Of a stretch of DNA of 64,000 bases, positions 1-9,278 are shown piece after piece. The stretch is from Sphingomonas adhaesiva (GTDB lineage Bacteria; Pseudomonadota; Alphaproteobacteria; Sphingomonadales; Sphingomonadaceae), in assembly GCF_002374855.1 (NCBI RefSeq), contig NZ_NWVC01000001.1, forward strand, positions 558,001 to 622,000. The letters run 5' to 3'. Position numbers and translations under genes: made by a program. Position 1 is the first letter of the stretch. Each line of letters opens with the position of its first letter. The notes below the pieces were generated by a model. It saw nothing but the letters and a program-made list of their open reading frames with translations. It was not told the origin of the DNA and made no database searches.

Positions 1-238
1 CGTGCGCGTCGTGCCGCAGGGGCTGCGCGACTATGGCCGCGTGCGCTTCGACGCGCGCAAGGATCCGCGCGGCTTCGACTATTTCTGGCTGGCGCTCGCC
101 GGGGTCGCCACGCCCGCCGCGCGCGACACCGATCTGACCACCGTTTCTGACGGATGGGTAACCGTGACCCCGCTGCATCTGGACCTGACGCTGCATTCAT
201 CGTTAACGTCGTTGAGGGACGTGTACGCACGGTCGTAG
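1..238 (+). CDS. surE: 5'-nucleotidase SurE, C-terminal part (truncated by window edge)
   Basis: Only the last ~78 codons are present; the gene begins before base 1 and ends at the TAG at 236-238. The residues match the C-terminal region of SurE, the divalent-metal-dependent 5'/3'-nucleotidase acting on nucleoside monophosphates: an FDYFWLA segment is followed by TDLTTVSDGWVTVTPLHLDL, the typical SurE ending in which a variable helix leads into the 'VTPLHLDLT' strand. The catalytic N-terminal aspartates lie outside the window. The next gene on the same strand starts 12 bases later and is an NlpD-like lipoprotein, an order (surE then nlpD) common in proteobacteria, which supports the call. Confidence 0.88.
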   Translation, partial: VRVVPQGLRDYGRVRFDARKDPRGFDYFWLALAGVATPAARDTDLTTVSDGWVTVTPLHLDLTLHSSLTSLRDVYARS

Positions 239-250
239 CGGGGGCGACGA

Positions 251-1372
251 ATGACAAGGTGGAGGACGCCGGGGCGGTTGCTGCCCGGCGGTCTGGCGGC
301 TGTGCTGACGGGATGCATCCCGCCGGGCGTGCCGGATGGCGGAACCGTCCGCTACCCCGCCCCGACCGCCACCTATCCCGCTGCCGCGCGCCCGCGCACA
401 ACGTCTCAGGCCATGGCCGCCCCCGTGACCCAGCTTCCGGCGCCGCGCCCGGCATGGGAAGCGCGTCCGGTCACCCCCGACGCGGCGATCGTCACCGCCC
501 AGACCTACACCGTGCGCAGCGGCGATACGCTGGCGGCGATCGCCGATCGCACCGGCGCCTCGGCCGACGCGATCGCGCGCGCCAACGCGCTGCTGCCGCC
601 CTATGTCGTCGTCGCCGGACAGACGCTGTCGATCCCGGGCGGGCGCTATCACCGCGTCCATCCCGGCGAAACCGGGATCGCGATCGCGCGCGCCTATGGC
701 GTGCCCTGGTCGCAGGTGGTCGCCGCGAACGATCTGGTCGAACCGTTCATCCTTCGCGCCGGTCAGCGCATCCTGATCCCCGGCGTGCCCGACCGGACGA
801 GCAGCGCCGCCGAACGCGCCGCCGCCTTCCGCCTCGACGTCGATTCGATCCTGACCGGCGGCGAACCCGCGGTCGCGGCGAACCAGCCAGCCGTCACTCC
901 GACGCCCGCTCCGCGCCCGACGCCGGGCGCGCCCAAGCCGCCGCCGCGCGCGTTGCCCGCCACCACCCCGGTGATCGCGCCCGCCGCCGCGCCCGGGCGC
1001 TTCATCTGGCCGGTGTCGGGCCAGGTCGTCCGTCGCTTCGGCGCGGGCGCCAGCGGGGAACGCAGCGACGGCATCAAGATCGCCGTCCCGCTCAACACCC
1101 CCGTCAAGTCGATCGCCGACGGCACCGTCGCCTATGCCGGCGACGGGATCGCCGCACTGGGCGGGCTGGTCATCATCCGCCACGGCGGCGGCTGGACCTC
1201 GGTCTATGGCCACGCCGCCAAGCTCCTGGTGCGGCGCGGCGATCCGGTCACCCGCGGCCAGACGATCGCGCTCAGCGGCGCGACCGGCTATGCCGACCGG
1301 CCGGAGCTGCATTTCGAGCTGCGGCGCGGGCGCACCCCCGTCGATCCCACCGCGCAATTGCCGCGACGCTGA
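251..1372 (+). CDS. NlpD-like lipoprotein with two LysM domains and a degenerate LytM (M23) domain
   Basis: A 373-residue envelope protein. It begins with a short signal ending in lipobox LTGC (Cys22), so it is probably an outer-membrane lipoprotein. Two LysM peptidoglycan-binding domains follow at about residues 80-126 ([18 protein letters not shown]) and 130-177 ([17 protein letters not shown]), then a Pro/Ala-rich linker and a peptidase-M23/LytM domain at about 250-365. The zinc ligands of active M23 enzymes are largely missing: the HxxxD site reads RSDGIKI and the HxH site reads LHFEL, with only one His. That pattern is known from NlpD/EnvC-type proteins that activate cell-division amidases instead of cutting glycan peptides, so an amidase-activator role is inferred. 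It lies between surE and tyrS on the same strand. Confidence 0.85.
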   Translation: MTRWRTPGRLLPGGLAAVLTGCIPPGVPDGGTVRYPAPTATYPAAARPRTTSQAMAAPVTQLPAPRPAWEARPVTPDAAIVTAQTYTVRSGDTLAAIADRTGASADAIARANALLPPYVVVAGQTLSIPGGRYHRVHPGETGIAIARAYGVPWSQVVAANDLVEPFILRAGQRILIPGVPDRTSSAAERAAAFRLDVDSILTGGEPAVAANQPAVTPTPAPRPTPGAPKPPPRALPATTPVIAPAAAPGRFIWPVSGQVVRRFGAGASGERSDGIKIAVPLNTPVKSIADGTVAYAGDGIAALGGLVIIRHGGGWTSVYGHAAKLLVRRGDPVTRGQTIALSGATGYADRPELHFELRRGRTPVDPTAQLPRR

Positions 1373-1397
1373 CGCGCGTGTAACGCCCCGTCCCGTC

Positions 1398-2624
1398 ATG
1401 AGCGAATTTTCGTCCGATCTCCTCCGCCTCCTGTCGGAACGCGGCTACATCCACCAGACGACCGATGCGGCCGCGCTCGATGCGCTGGCCGCCAAACAGG
1501 TGGTGCCCGGCTATATCGGCTTCGATCCGACCGCGCCGTCGCTCCACGTCGGCAGCCTGGTGCAGATCATGCTGCTGCGCCGCCTGCAACAGGCGGGACA
1601 CAAGCCGTACGTGCTGATGGGCGGCGGCACCGGCAAGATCGGCGACCCCAGCTTCAAGGACGAGGCGCGCAAGCTGTCGTCCGACGACGTGATCGCCGCC
1701 AACATCGCCGGCATCCAGCGCATTTTCGACCGGTTCCTGACCTTCGGCGATGGCCCCACCGATGCGGTGATGGTCAACAACGCCGACTGGCTCGACAAGC
1801 TGGAATACATCCCCTTCCTGCGCGAGGTCGGGCAGCATTTCAGCGTCAACCGCATGCTGTCGTTCGATTCGGTGAAGCTGCGGCTGGACCGCGAACAGTC
1901 GCTCAGCTTCCTCGAATTCAATTACATGATCCTGCAGGGCTACGACTTCCGCGAACTGGCGCGGCGCCACGGCGTGCGCGTCCAGATGGGCGGCAGCGAC
2001 CAATGGGGCAATATCGTCAACGGCATCGAACTGGCGCGCCGGATGGACGGGGCCGAGGTGTTCGGCATCACCACCCCGCTCCTGACCACCGCCGACGGGC
2101 ACAAGATGGGCAAGACCGTGTCGGGTGCGGTGTGGCTGCACGAGGATCAGCTGTCGCACTTCGATTACTGGCAGTTCTGGCGCAACACCGACGATCGCGA
2201 CGTCGGCCGCTTCCTGCGACTGTTCACCGACGTGTCGCTGGACGAGATCGCCCGGCTGGAGGCGCTGGAGGGCGCCGAGATCAACGAGGCGAAGAAGGTG
2301 CTCGCCAACGAAGCGACCGCCATGTGCCGCGGCCGCGCGGCGGCGGACGGGGCCGCGGATACCGCGCGCCGCACCTTCGAGGAAGGCGCCAGCGGCGGAT
2401 CGCTGCCGTCGATCACCGCCGACGGCACGATCACGCTGGTCGATGCGCTGGTCGAGCTCGGCTTCGCTGCGTCCAAGGGGGAGGCACGCCGCCTCATCAA
2501 GGGCGGCGGCGCGCGTATCGACGGGGAGAAGGTGTCGGACGAGGGCGCGGTGGTGACGCTCGCCGGCCAGCCGGTGCGCGTGTCGGCCGGAAAGAAGCAT
2601 CACGGCATCGTCCACCCCGCCTGA
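1398..2624 (+). CDS. tyrS: tyrosyl-tRNA synthetase
   Basis: Class I aminoacyl-tRNA synthetase that charges tRNA-Tyr. The product of 408 residues is normal for bacterial TyrRS. Visible hallmarks are the HIGH-like HVGS at residues 50-53 following [11 protein letters not shown], the KMSKS-like KMGKT at 236-240, the tyrosine-pocket region [13 protein letters not shown], and a C-terminal S4 RNA-binding domain with [21 protein letters not shown]. An open frame extends further upstream inside the preceding gene, but the ATG at 1398 begins the conserved TyrRS N-terminus ([20 protein letters not shown]) and sits 25 bases after the NlpD-like stop. Essential housekeeping gene. Confidence 0.97.
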   Translation: MSEFSSDLLRLLSERGYIHQTTDAAALDALAAKQVVPGYIGFDPTAPSLHVGSLVQIMLLRRLQQAGHKPYVLMGGGTGKIGDPSFKDEARKLSSDDVIAANIAGIQRIFDRFLTFGDGPTDAVMVNNADWLDKLEYIPFLREVGQHFSVNRMLSFDSVKLRLDREQSLSFLEFNYMILQGYDFRELARRHGVRVQMGGSDQWGNIVNGIELARRMDGAEVFGITTPLLTTADGHKMGKTVSGAVWLHEDQLSHFDYWQFWRNTDDRDVGRFLRLFTDVSLDEIARLEALEGAEINEAKKVLANEATAMCRGRAAADGAADTARRTFEEGASGGSLPSITADGTITLVDALVELGFAASKGEARRLIKGGGARIDGEKVSDEGAVVTLAGQPVRVSAGKKHHGIVHPA

Positions 2625-2720
2625 GACAAACGGGGTAAAGACGATCGCCACCCGTAACGTTTCATCCTTCCTTAAACCGGATGTCGTGTTGTCGGCAGCG
2701 GGCTTGGGAAAGGTATCCGC

Positions 2721-3026
2721 GTGGGACGTCCGGCGATCGCCATCTTCGAGGAACGCGCCGAGGCGCGCGACGAAACCATGTTCCGCGCGCGCGGCCGCAG
2801 CGACGACACATCCTTTCCGATGACGATCGTCAACGTATCCCCGCACGGTTTCATGGCGCGCTGCGATACCGGCCTGCCGGTCGGGGCGCTGGTATCCGTG
2901 ACCCTGCCGGTGGTCGGCGACTTCACCGGCGAGGTGCGCTGGACGCTCGGCGGGCGGATCGGCTGCCGGCTGACCCGCGAGATCCCGCCCGCGCTCTACC
3001 AGTTCGCGCTCGCGGCGATGCGCTGA
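2721..3026 (+). CDS. PilZ-domain protein, probable c-di-GMP receptor
   Basis: A 101-residue single-domain protein starting at GTG; GGGAAAGG about 8 bases upstream is the likely ribosome binding site. Both PilZ signature elements are present: RxxxR as R22-A-R-G-R26 and (D/N)xSxxG as N38-V-S-P-H-G43, followed by short beta strands ending in GEVRW...GCRL. Because both motifs are intact, c-di-GMP binding is plausible, although the effector partner is not evident. An EAL protein that could hydrolyse c-di-GMP lies 7 kb away. The gene is convergent with recG, with only 2 bases between the stops. Confidence 0.85.
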   Translation: MGRPAIAIFEERAEARDETMFRARGRSDDTSFPMTIVNVSPHGFMARCDTGLPVGALVSVTLPVVGDFTGEVRWTLGGRIGCRLTREIPPALYQFALAAMR

Positions 3027-3028
3027 CG

Positions 3029-5083
3029 TCACCCCGATCGCAGCAACGCCACTCCCGCGTCACGTTCGAACAGATACAGCGCCACCCGCGCCGCCTGGCC
3101 GCGCTCGCCCTCCAGCCCGCCGTCGCGGTCGATCAGCAGCCGCGCATCGTCGGTCGCCGCGGGCAGCAGCTCGCCCAGCAGCTCCGGCGTCGCCAGCCGG
3201 AACATCGCCTCCCCCGACTGCCGCGTCCCCAGCAATTCGCCCGCCCCGCGCAGCCGCAGGTCTTCCTCCGCGATGCGGAACCCGTCGTTGGTCTCGCGCA
3301 TCAGCGCCAGTCGTGCGCGCGCCGTCTCGCTCAGCGCGCTGCCGCGCAGCAATAGGCACACCGACCGCCCCCCGCCGCGTCCCACCCGCCCGCGCAGCTG
3401 GTGCAGCTGCGCCAGCCCGAAACGGTCGGCATGTTCGATGACGATCAGCGTCGCATTGGGCACGTCCACGCCGACCTCGATCACCGTCGTCGCCACCAGC
3501 ACGCCGGTGTCGCCGGCGGAAAAGCGCGCCATCACGGCGTCCTTCTCCGCCCCGCGCATCCGCCCGTGGACCAGCCCGACACGGTCGCCGAACCGGCTCG
3601 CCAGCGCCGCCGCCCGCGCCTCCGCTGCCTGAAGGTCGCTGGTCTCGCTCTCCTCGACCAGCGGGCACACCCAATAGGCCTGCTTTCCCTCCGACAGGTG
3701 GCGGCCCAGCGCGTTCACCACCTCGTCGACGCGCTCCTCGGACACCACGCGCGTCTCGATCGGCTCGCGTCCCGGCGGCATCTCGTCCAGCCGGCTCTGG
3801 TCCATCTCGCCATGCAGCGCCAGCGTCAGCGTGCGCGGGATCGGCGTCGCGGTCATCGCCAGCACATGCGGCGGCTGACGGCCCTTGTCCTGCAACAGCA
3901 TCCGCTCCGCCACGCCGAACCGGTGCTGCTCGTCCACCACCACCAGCCCCAGGTCGCGATAGCCGACCGCCTCCTGGAAGATGGCGTGCGTGCCGACCAG
4001 GATGTGGATCGAACCGTCCGCCAGCCCCATCAGCGTCGCCTCACGTGCGCGGCCCTTGTCGCGCCCGGTCAGCACCGCGATCTCCACCGGCAGTCCCGCC
4101 AGCGTCCGCCGCAGCGTCTCGAAATGCTGGCGCGCCAGGATCTCGGTCGGCGCCAGCATCGCGCCCTGCGCCCCCGCCTCCACCGCGATCAGCAGCGCCA
4201 TCGCCGCCACCAGCGTCTTGCCCGACCCGACATCGCCCTGCAGCAGCCGCAGCATCGGGGAGGATTGCGCCATGTCCCCCTCGATCTCGCGCACGCTGCG
4301 CGCCTGTGCGCCCGTCAGCTGGTACGGCAGCCGCAGCATGTCGCGCAGCCGCCCATCGCCGGCCAACGCGCGCCCGCGCCGTCGCCGCGTGTCGGCGCGC
4401 ACGATCGACAGCGCCAGCTGATTGGCGAACACCTCGTCATAGGCCAGCCGCGCACGCGCGGTCGCATCCGCCGGGTCGGCATGGATGCGCGCCGCCGCCT
4501 CGCGCCAGTCGGGCCAGCCATGCCGCGCCTTCAGGCTCGGCTCGATCCATTCGGCCAGAGCCGGGGCGCGCCCCAGCGCCTGCTCGACCAGCCCCGCCAG
4601 CCGGCGTGAGGTCATCCCCTCGCTCAGCGGATAGATCGCCTCGCGCTCGCGGAAGGCGTCGTCCTCGCCGACGATCTCCGGATGGATGATCTGCAATTCC
4701 TGGCCATATTGCTCCAGCTTGCCCGAAATGCGCTTCGCCTCGCCCAGCGGCAGCTGCTTCTTCGCCCAGCCCGACGATCCGCCGAAATAGACCAGGCTCA
4801 CGTGATTGCCGTGCGCATCGACCGCCTGCACCCGCGTCGGCCCGCGCGGCGAGGAGGAGGTGCGGTATTCGCGCGGGGTCACGGTGATCGTGATCGTCCG
4901 GCCGACGTCGCCCTCCATCAGTTCGTCGCGCGCCACGCGGTCGACCCAGCCCGACGGCAGGTGGAACAGCAGGTCGACGACCCGCGCGATGCCCAGCCGG
5001 TCCAGCGGCTTGGCCAGCGTCGGGCCGACGCCCTTCAGCGCCTGTACCTCGGCGAACAACGGATTGAGGATATCGGGTCGCAT
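3029..5083 (-). CDS. recG: ATP-dependent DNA helicase RecG
   Basis: A 684-residue superfamily 2 helicase that remodels stalled replication forks and branched DNA; length is close to E. coli RecG. The N-terminal wedge/OB region (about 1-250) precedes Walker A GDVGSGKT near 281-288, Walker B/motif II DEQH in VVVDEQHRFGV, motif III TATPIPRT, and the motif V/VI region GRVGRGGGR. The C-terminal part contains the RecG-specific DGFRIAEEDLRLRGAGELLG segment. It diverges from sdhE and mfd, an arrangement seen in other alphaproteobacteria. Confidence 0.97.
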   Translation of the reverse strand: MRPDILNPLFAEVQALKGVGPTLAKPLDRLGIARVVDLLFHLPSGWVDRVARDELMEGDVGRTITITVTPREYRTSSSPRGPTRVQAVDAHGNHVSLVYFGGSSGWAKKQLPLGEAKRISGKLEQYGQELQIIHPEIVGEDDAFREREAIYPLSEGMTSRRLAGLVEQALGRAPALAEWIEPSLKARHGWPDWREAAARIHADPADATARARLAYDEVFANQLALSIVRADTRRRRGRALAGDGRLRDMLRLPYQLTGAQARSVREIEGDMAQSSPMLRLLQGDVGSGKTLVAAMALLIAVEAGAQGAMLAPTEILARQHFETLRRTLAGLPVEIAVLTGRDKGRAREATLMGLADGSIHILVGTHAIFQEAVGYRDLGLVVVDEQHRFGVAERMLLQDKGRQPPHVLAMTATPIPRTLTLALHGEMDQSRLDEMPPGREPIETRVVSEERVDEVVNALGRHLSEGKQAYWVCPLVEESETSDLQAAEARAAALASRFGDRVGLVHGRMRGAEKDAVMARFSAGDTGVLVATTVIEVGVDVPNATLIVIEHADRFGLAQLHQLRGRVGRGGGRSVCLLLRGSALSETARARLALMRETNDGFRIAEEDLRLRGAGELLGTRQSGEAMFRLATPELLGELLPAATDDARLLIDRDGGLEGERGQAARVALYLFERDAGVALLRSG

Positions 5084-5116
5084 GACTATGTCCGTCGGAC
5101 TATTCCGCCCCTGCCC

Positions 5117-5193
5117 GTCATGCCAGCGAAAGCTGGCATCTTTTCGTGATCGGGCGCACCTGTCGCAGACGATGCCAGCCCGGCTGGCGTGAC
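5117..5193. repeat. pair of inverted palindromic (REP-like) units in the recG-sdhE gap
   Basis: Unit one, 5117-5139, has the stem TGCCAGC-gaaa-GCTGGCA. Unit two, 5171-5193, is the inverted version, GCCAGC-ccg-GCTGGC followed by GTGAC. Each carries the flank GTCAT (or its complement ATGAC/GTGAC). The two units face each other across about 31 bases, like a BIME-type pair. The same architecture recurs at 9111-9193. The right-hand unit ends just before the likely ribosome binding site of sdhE. Confidence 0.75.
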
Positions 5194-5205
5194 GAAAGAG
5201 AACGC

Positions 5206-5481
5206 TTGGACCACGACATCCGCCTGAAACGCCTGCGCTTCCGCGCCTGGCACCGCGGTACCCGCGAGGCCGATCTGATGATCGGCGGCTTCTTCGACGC
5301 GCACGGCGCCAGCTGGACGCCCGACCAGCTCGACTGGTTCGAGGCGCTGCTGGAGGAGCAGGACGTCGACATCATGGGCTGGGCGATCGGCTCCATCCCC
5401 TGCCCGCCCGAATGGGAGGGGGAGATGATGGACACGATGCGCCGCGTCGATTTCGTCACGGTACTTAATCCGGGGATGTAA
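5206..5481 (+). CDS. sdhE: FAD assembly factor SdhE (CptB/DUF339)
   Basis: A 91-residue protein belonging to the SdhE/CptB family, which promotes covalent FAD attachment to the flavoprotein subunit of succinate dehydrogenase. The family signature RGxxE is present as RGTREAD, followed by the acidic helices DQLDWFEALLEEQDVDIMGW typical of the five-helix fold. I place the start at TTG 5206, preceded by GAAAGAG at the right distance and giving the usual family length. An in-frame ATG at 5146 would add 20 residues translated from the palindromic repeat, which looks unlikely. Confidence 0.88.
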   Translation: MDHDIRLKRLRFRAWHRGTREADLMIGGFFDAHGASWTPDQLDWFEALLEEQDVDIMGWAIGSIPCPPEWEGEMMDTMRRVDFVTVLNPGM

Positions 5482-5487
5482 GTTCTA

Positions 5488-5604
5488 ACTCCCTCTCCCC
5501 GCCGGGGAGAGGGCCGGGGTGAGGGGCCGGGGTCTCGCAGAGGCGAGCCTCTCGGCGAGACACCCGCCCCTCCCCCAACCCTCTCCCCGGTGGGGAGAGG
5601 GCTA
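5488..5604. repeat. large imperfect inverted repeat built of CCCTCTCCCC/GGGGAGAGGG palindromes
   Basis: The sdhE-mfd gap contains two copies of a short palindrome, CCCTCTCCCCGCCGGGGAGA near 5491 and its partner ending GGGGAGAGGG at about 5601. The copies are themselves arranged as inverted arms, each continuing into a G- or C-rich flank (GGGGTGAGGGG and CCCCTCCCCC). The whole can fold as a long cruciform or RNA hairpin. This is a recognisable type of intergenic repeat in high-GC alphaproteobacteria. It ends only 13 bases before the mfd ATG. Confidence 0.8.
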
Positions 5605-5616
5605 TGAAGGTTTCTG

Positions 5617-8600
5617 ATGCCCGACCTTTCCACGATCCTGAAGGCCGCCGCGCCGCTCACCCTGTCCGGCGTCCCCGCGGGCTTTCTGCCGGTGCTGCTC
5701 GCCGATCTGGCGCGCGCCGCGCCCACCCGCGCGGTGTTCGTCGCCCCCGACGAGGCGCAGATGCGCGCCATCGCCGCCGCCGCGACCTTCTTCGCGCCGG
5801 AGCTGGAGGTGGTGCAGCTGCCCGCCTGGGACTGTCTGCCGTTCGATCGCGCCAGCCCGACGCTCAGGATCATGGCCGAACGGATCGGCGCGCTCCACCG
5901 GCTCCAGCACAAGCCCGGCGCGGCGCAGCTGGTGCTGACCACCGTCAACGCGATGACGCAGCGAACGCTGACGCCGTTCCGCATCCGCCAGCTGGTCGCC
6001 GAGCTGAAACCGGGTGCGCGGCTGGGGATCGAGAAGCTGGGCGCGCTGCTCCAGGCGAACGGCTACGTCCGGACCGATACCGTCCACGATCAGGGCGAAT
6101 ATGCGGTGCGCGGCGGGCTGGTCGATCTGTTCCCCAGCGGCGAGGAACAAGCGCTGCGGCTCGACTTCTTCGGCGACGAGATTGAAAGCGTCCGCACCTT
6201 CGATCCCGCCGACCAGCGCACCACCGGGCGCATCGACCGCTTCGTGCTGCTCCCCGCGTCCGAGGCGCTGCTGGACGAGGATAGCGTGAAGCGCTTCCGC
6301 ACCCGCTATCGCGAAACCTTTGGCGCCACTGCGACCGGCGACCCGCTGTACCAGGCGGTCAGCGAAGGGCGACGGCTGGCGGGGATGGAACATTGGCTGC
6401 CGCTGTTCGAGGACAAGCTGGCGACGCTGTGGGATCATCTGGGCGACGATGCGATCGTCGTGCGCGATGCCGGCACCCCCGCCGCGGTCGAGGCGCGGCT
6501 GGAATCAATCGCCGATTATTACGACAACCGGAAGCGCGCCGAGGCGGCCGAACCGGGCAGCTATCGCGCGCTGCCCGCAAAAACGCTGTATCTCGACCCC
6601 AAGGAATGGGCCGCGTGCGTCGCGGACGCACCCGCGCACCTCGTCACGCCGTTCCACGAACCAGAATCGGCAACGGTGCTCGACTTCAACGTCGACGGCC
6701 CGCGCGATTTCGCGCCGGAGCGCGCGAACCAGAGCAACGTCTACGAAGCGGTCGTCGCGCATGTCGCGCGGCTGCGCAAGGACGGGCGCAAGCCGGTGCT
6801 CGCCAGCTATTCGATCGGCGCGCGCGACCGGCTGCGCAACCTCCTTCAGGACCACGGGCTGACCGGCGCGGCGCTGGCCGATACCTGGCAGGAGGCGCTG
6901 GGCGTCGCCGATCGCGGCGTCGCGCTGACAGTGGTGCCGCTCGATCACGGCTTCACCGCGCCGGACGTCGCGGTGCTGACCGAGCAGGACATGCTGGGCG
7001 ACCGGCTGGTCCGCCGCAACAAGCGCCGCAAGTCCGCCGACGCCTTCCTGGCGGAACTCGCCACGCTGTCGCCGGGCGATCTGGTGGTGCACACCGATCA
7101 CGGCATCGGCCGCTATGTCGGGCTGACGCAGGTGCCGGTCGCCAAGGCGCCGCACGATTGCGTCGCGCTGGAATATGCCGGCGGCGACAAGCTCTACATC
7201 CCGGTCGAGAATCTCGAGGTCCTCTCGCGCTACGGCTCGTCGGAGGAAGGCGGCACGCTCGACCGGCTGGGCGGCGAGGCATGGCAGCGCCGCAAGTCGA
7301 AGATGAAGGAGCGCATCCGCGAGATCGCGGGTGAGCTGATCGCGGTCGCCGCCGAGCGCGCACTGCGCCCCGGCGAGGTCGCCGAGCCGGACGCCAGCGG
7401 CTACCCCAGCTTCGTCGATCGCTTCCCGTACGAGGAAACCGACGATCAGGATCGCGCGATCGCCGACGTGCTGGGCGATCTGTCGGCGGGCAAGCCGATG
7501 GACCGGCTGATCGTCGGCGACGTCGGCTTCGGCAAGACCGAGGTCGCGCTGCGCGCCGCCTTCGTCGCGGCGATGGCGGGAATGCAGGTGGCGGTCGTCT
7601 GCCCCACCACGCTGCTGGCGCGCCAGCACCACCAGAATTTCCTGCAACGCTTCGAAGGCTTCCCGCTGGAGATCGGCCGCCTGTCGCGCCTCGTCCCCGC
7701 GGCGGAGGCGAAGAGGGTCAAGGAAGGGCTGTCCGCGGGTACGATCGACATCGTCATCGGCACCCATGCGCTGCTCGCCAAGGGCGTCGATTTCAAGCGC
7801 CTCGGCCTCGTCATCGTCGATGAGGAACAGCGGTTCGGCGTCACGCACAAGGAACGGCTGAAGACGCTGCGTGCCGACGTCCACATGCTGACGCTGACGG
7901 CCACGCCGATCCCGCGCACGCTCCAGATGGCGATGTCGGGCCTGCGCGAACTGTCGGTGATCCAGACCCCGCCGGTCGATCGCCTGGCGGTGCGCACCTA
8001 TGTCATGCCGTGGGATCCGGTCGTCCTGCGCGAGGCGCTGCTGCGCGAACATTATCGCGGCGGGCAAAGCTTCGTGGTGACCCCGCGCGTCGCCGACCTG
8101 CCCGACCTCGAGGACTATCTGCGCAAGGAAGTGCCCGAGATCCGCTACGTCGTCGCGCACGGCCAGATGGCCCCGACCGAGGTCGAGGAGCGGATGAGCG
8201 CCTTCTACGACAAGAAGTTCGAGGTGCTGGTGTCGACCACGATCATCGAAAGCGGCATCGACATTCCGTCCGCCAACACGATGATCGTCAATCGCGCCGA
8301 CCGCTTCGGGCTGGCGCAGCTCTACCAGCTGCGCGGCCGCGTCGGCCGGTCGAAGACGCGCGCCTACGCCTATATGGTCGCCCCCCCCGAACGACAGATG
8401 ACCGAGGCGGCGGAGAAGCGGCTGAAGGTGCTGTCCGACCTCGATTCGCTCGGTGCCGGGTTCCAACTGGCCAGCCACGATCTCGACATCCGCGGCGCGG
8501 GCAATTTGCTGGGCGACGAACAGTCCGGGCATATCAAGGAAGTCGGCTACGAACTCTACCAGTCGATGCTGGAAGAGGCGATCATGGAGGCCAAGGCCGG

Positions 8601-9072
8601 CGGCCTGCGCGAACGCCAGCGCGATTTCTCGCCGCAGATCACCGTCGATGCGCCGATCCTGATCCCGGAGGACTATGTCCCCGACCTCGACCTGCGGATG
8701 GGCCTCTACCGTCGCCTCAACGATGTCGACGACGTGCGCGGGCTGGAGGAATTCGCCGCGGAGATGATCGACCGCTTCGGCGCGCTGCCGGAGGCGACCG
8801 ACAATCTGGTCAAGATCATGGAGATCAAGCTCAACGCGCGGACCGCGTGCGTCGCCAAGCTGGACGTCGGGCCGAAGGGCGCGCTCGTCACCTTCCACGA
8901 CGATACGCCGCCCAACGTCCCGGCCCTGCTCGCCTATGTCGACAAGCTGGGCGGCATCGCGAAGCTGCGCCCGGATTCGAAACTGGCGCTGACCCGCGCG
9001 TGGAACGATCCGAAGGCGCGGCTGCACGGCGCGCTGCAATTGTCGAAGGGACTGGCTAAGGCGGCGGGGTGA
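5617..9072 (+). CDS. mfd: transcription-repair coupling factor Mfd
   Basis: A 1151-residue ATP-dependent translocase that removes stalled RNA polymerase from lesions and recruits UvrA. Domain order is as expected: UvrB-like N-terminal region (1-~330), RNA-polymerase-interacting domain near 490-570 (LSPGDLVVHTDHGIGRYVGL), the RecG-like helicase core with Walker A GDVGFGKT near 634-641 and DEEQ near 734, GRVGRSKTRAYAY, and the C-terminal TRCF domain. Full length for the family. It follows sdhE on the same strand after the large palindromic repeat. Confidence 0.97.
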   Translation: MPDLSTILKAAAPLTLSGVPAGFLPVLLADLARAAPTRAVFVAPDEAQMRAIAAAATFFAPELEVVQLPAWDCLPFDRASPTLRIMAERIGALHRLQHKPGAAQLVLTTVNAMTQRTLTPFRIRQLVAELKPGARLGIEKLGALLQANGYVRTDTVHDQGEYAVRGGLVDLFPSGEEQALRLDFFGDEIESVRTFDPADQRTTGRIDRFVLLPASEALLDEDSVKRFRTRYRETFGATATGDPLYQAVSEGRRLAGMEHWLPLFEDKLATLWDHLGDDAIVVRDAGTPAAVEARLESIADYYDNRKRAEAAEPGSYRALPAKTLYLDPKEWAACVADAPAHLVTPFHEPESATVLDFNVDGPRDFAPERANQSNVYEAVVAHVARLRKDGRKPVLASYSIGARDRLRNLLQDHGLTGAALADTWQEALGVADRGVALTVVPLDHGFTAPDVAVLTEQDMLGDRLVRRNKRRKSADAFLAELATLSPGDLVVHTDHGIGRYVGLTQVPVAKAPHDCVALEYAGGDKLYIPVENLEVLSRYGSSEEGGTLDRLGGEAWQRRKSKMKERIREIAGELIAVAAERALRPGEVAEPDASGYPSFVDRFPYEETDDQDRAIADVLGDLSAGKPMDRLIVGDVGFGKTEVALRAAFVAAMAGMQVAVVCPTTLLARQHHQNFLQRFEGFPLEIGRLSRLVPAAEAKRVKEGLSAGTIDIVIGTHALLAKGVDFKRLGLVIVDEEQRFGVTHKERLKTLRADVHMLTLTATPIPRTLQMAMSGLRELSVIQTPPVDRLAVRTYVMPWDPVVLREALLREHYRGGQSFVVTPRVADLPDLEDYLRKEVPEIRYVVAHGQMAPTEVEERMSAFYDKKFEVLVSTTIIESGIDIPSANTMIVNRADRFGLAQLYQLRGRVGRSKTRAYAYMVAPPERQMTEAAEKRLKVLSDLDSLGAGFQLASHDLDIRGAGNLLGDEQSGHIKEVGYELYQSMLEEAIMEAKAGGLRERQRDFSPQITVDAPILIPEDYVPDLDLRMGLYRRLNDVDDVRGLEEFAAEMIDRFGALPEATDNLVKIMEIKLNARTACVAKLDVGPKGALVTFHDDTPPNVPALLAYVDKLGGIAKLRPDSKLALTRAWNDPKARLHGALQLSKGLAKAAG

Positions 9073-9110
9073 CGCGGCGACGGGGTGAACATCGGTGCCC
9101 CGCCCCCACC

Positions 9111-9245
9111 GTCATCCCAGCGAAGGCTGGGATCTCCGGATTGGCGCGCGCCGTTCCTCACCACCCCGAGACCCCAGCCTTCGCTGGGGTGACGCTATGA
9201 TGCAAGGCGCCCCGCCCAACACGTCATCCCAGCGCAGGCTGGGAC
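9111..9245. repeat. three REP-like palindromic units in the mfd downstream gap
   Basis: Unit A at 9111-9136 is GTCATCCCAGC-gaag-GCTGGGATCTC. Unit B at 9171-9193 is the inverted form CCCCAGC-cttc-GCTGGGGTGAC. Unit C at 9223-9245 repeats the direct form GTCATCCCAGC-gca-GCTGGGAC. A and B face each other about 34 bases apart. They match the pair upstream of sdhE in stem and flank, so this is one dispersed family. It lies between convergent genes, where it may also stop or stabilise transcripts. Confidence 0.85.
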
Positions 9246-9278
9246 CGTTGGCCTGCTCGCGACGCCCTGCGCTTCGCC

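Noticed and set aside
1272-3032. 586-codon minus-strand frame opposite tyrS
   Set aside because: Antisense to a certain housekeeping gene; low-complexity composition and no motifs.
5117-9245. CRISPR-like array
   Set aside because: Repeats are few, palindromic, alternately oriented and separated by genes; no spacers or cas genes.
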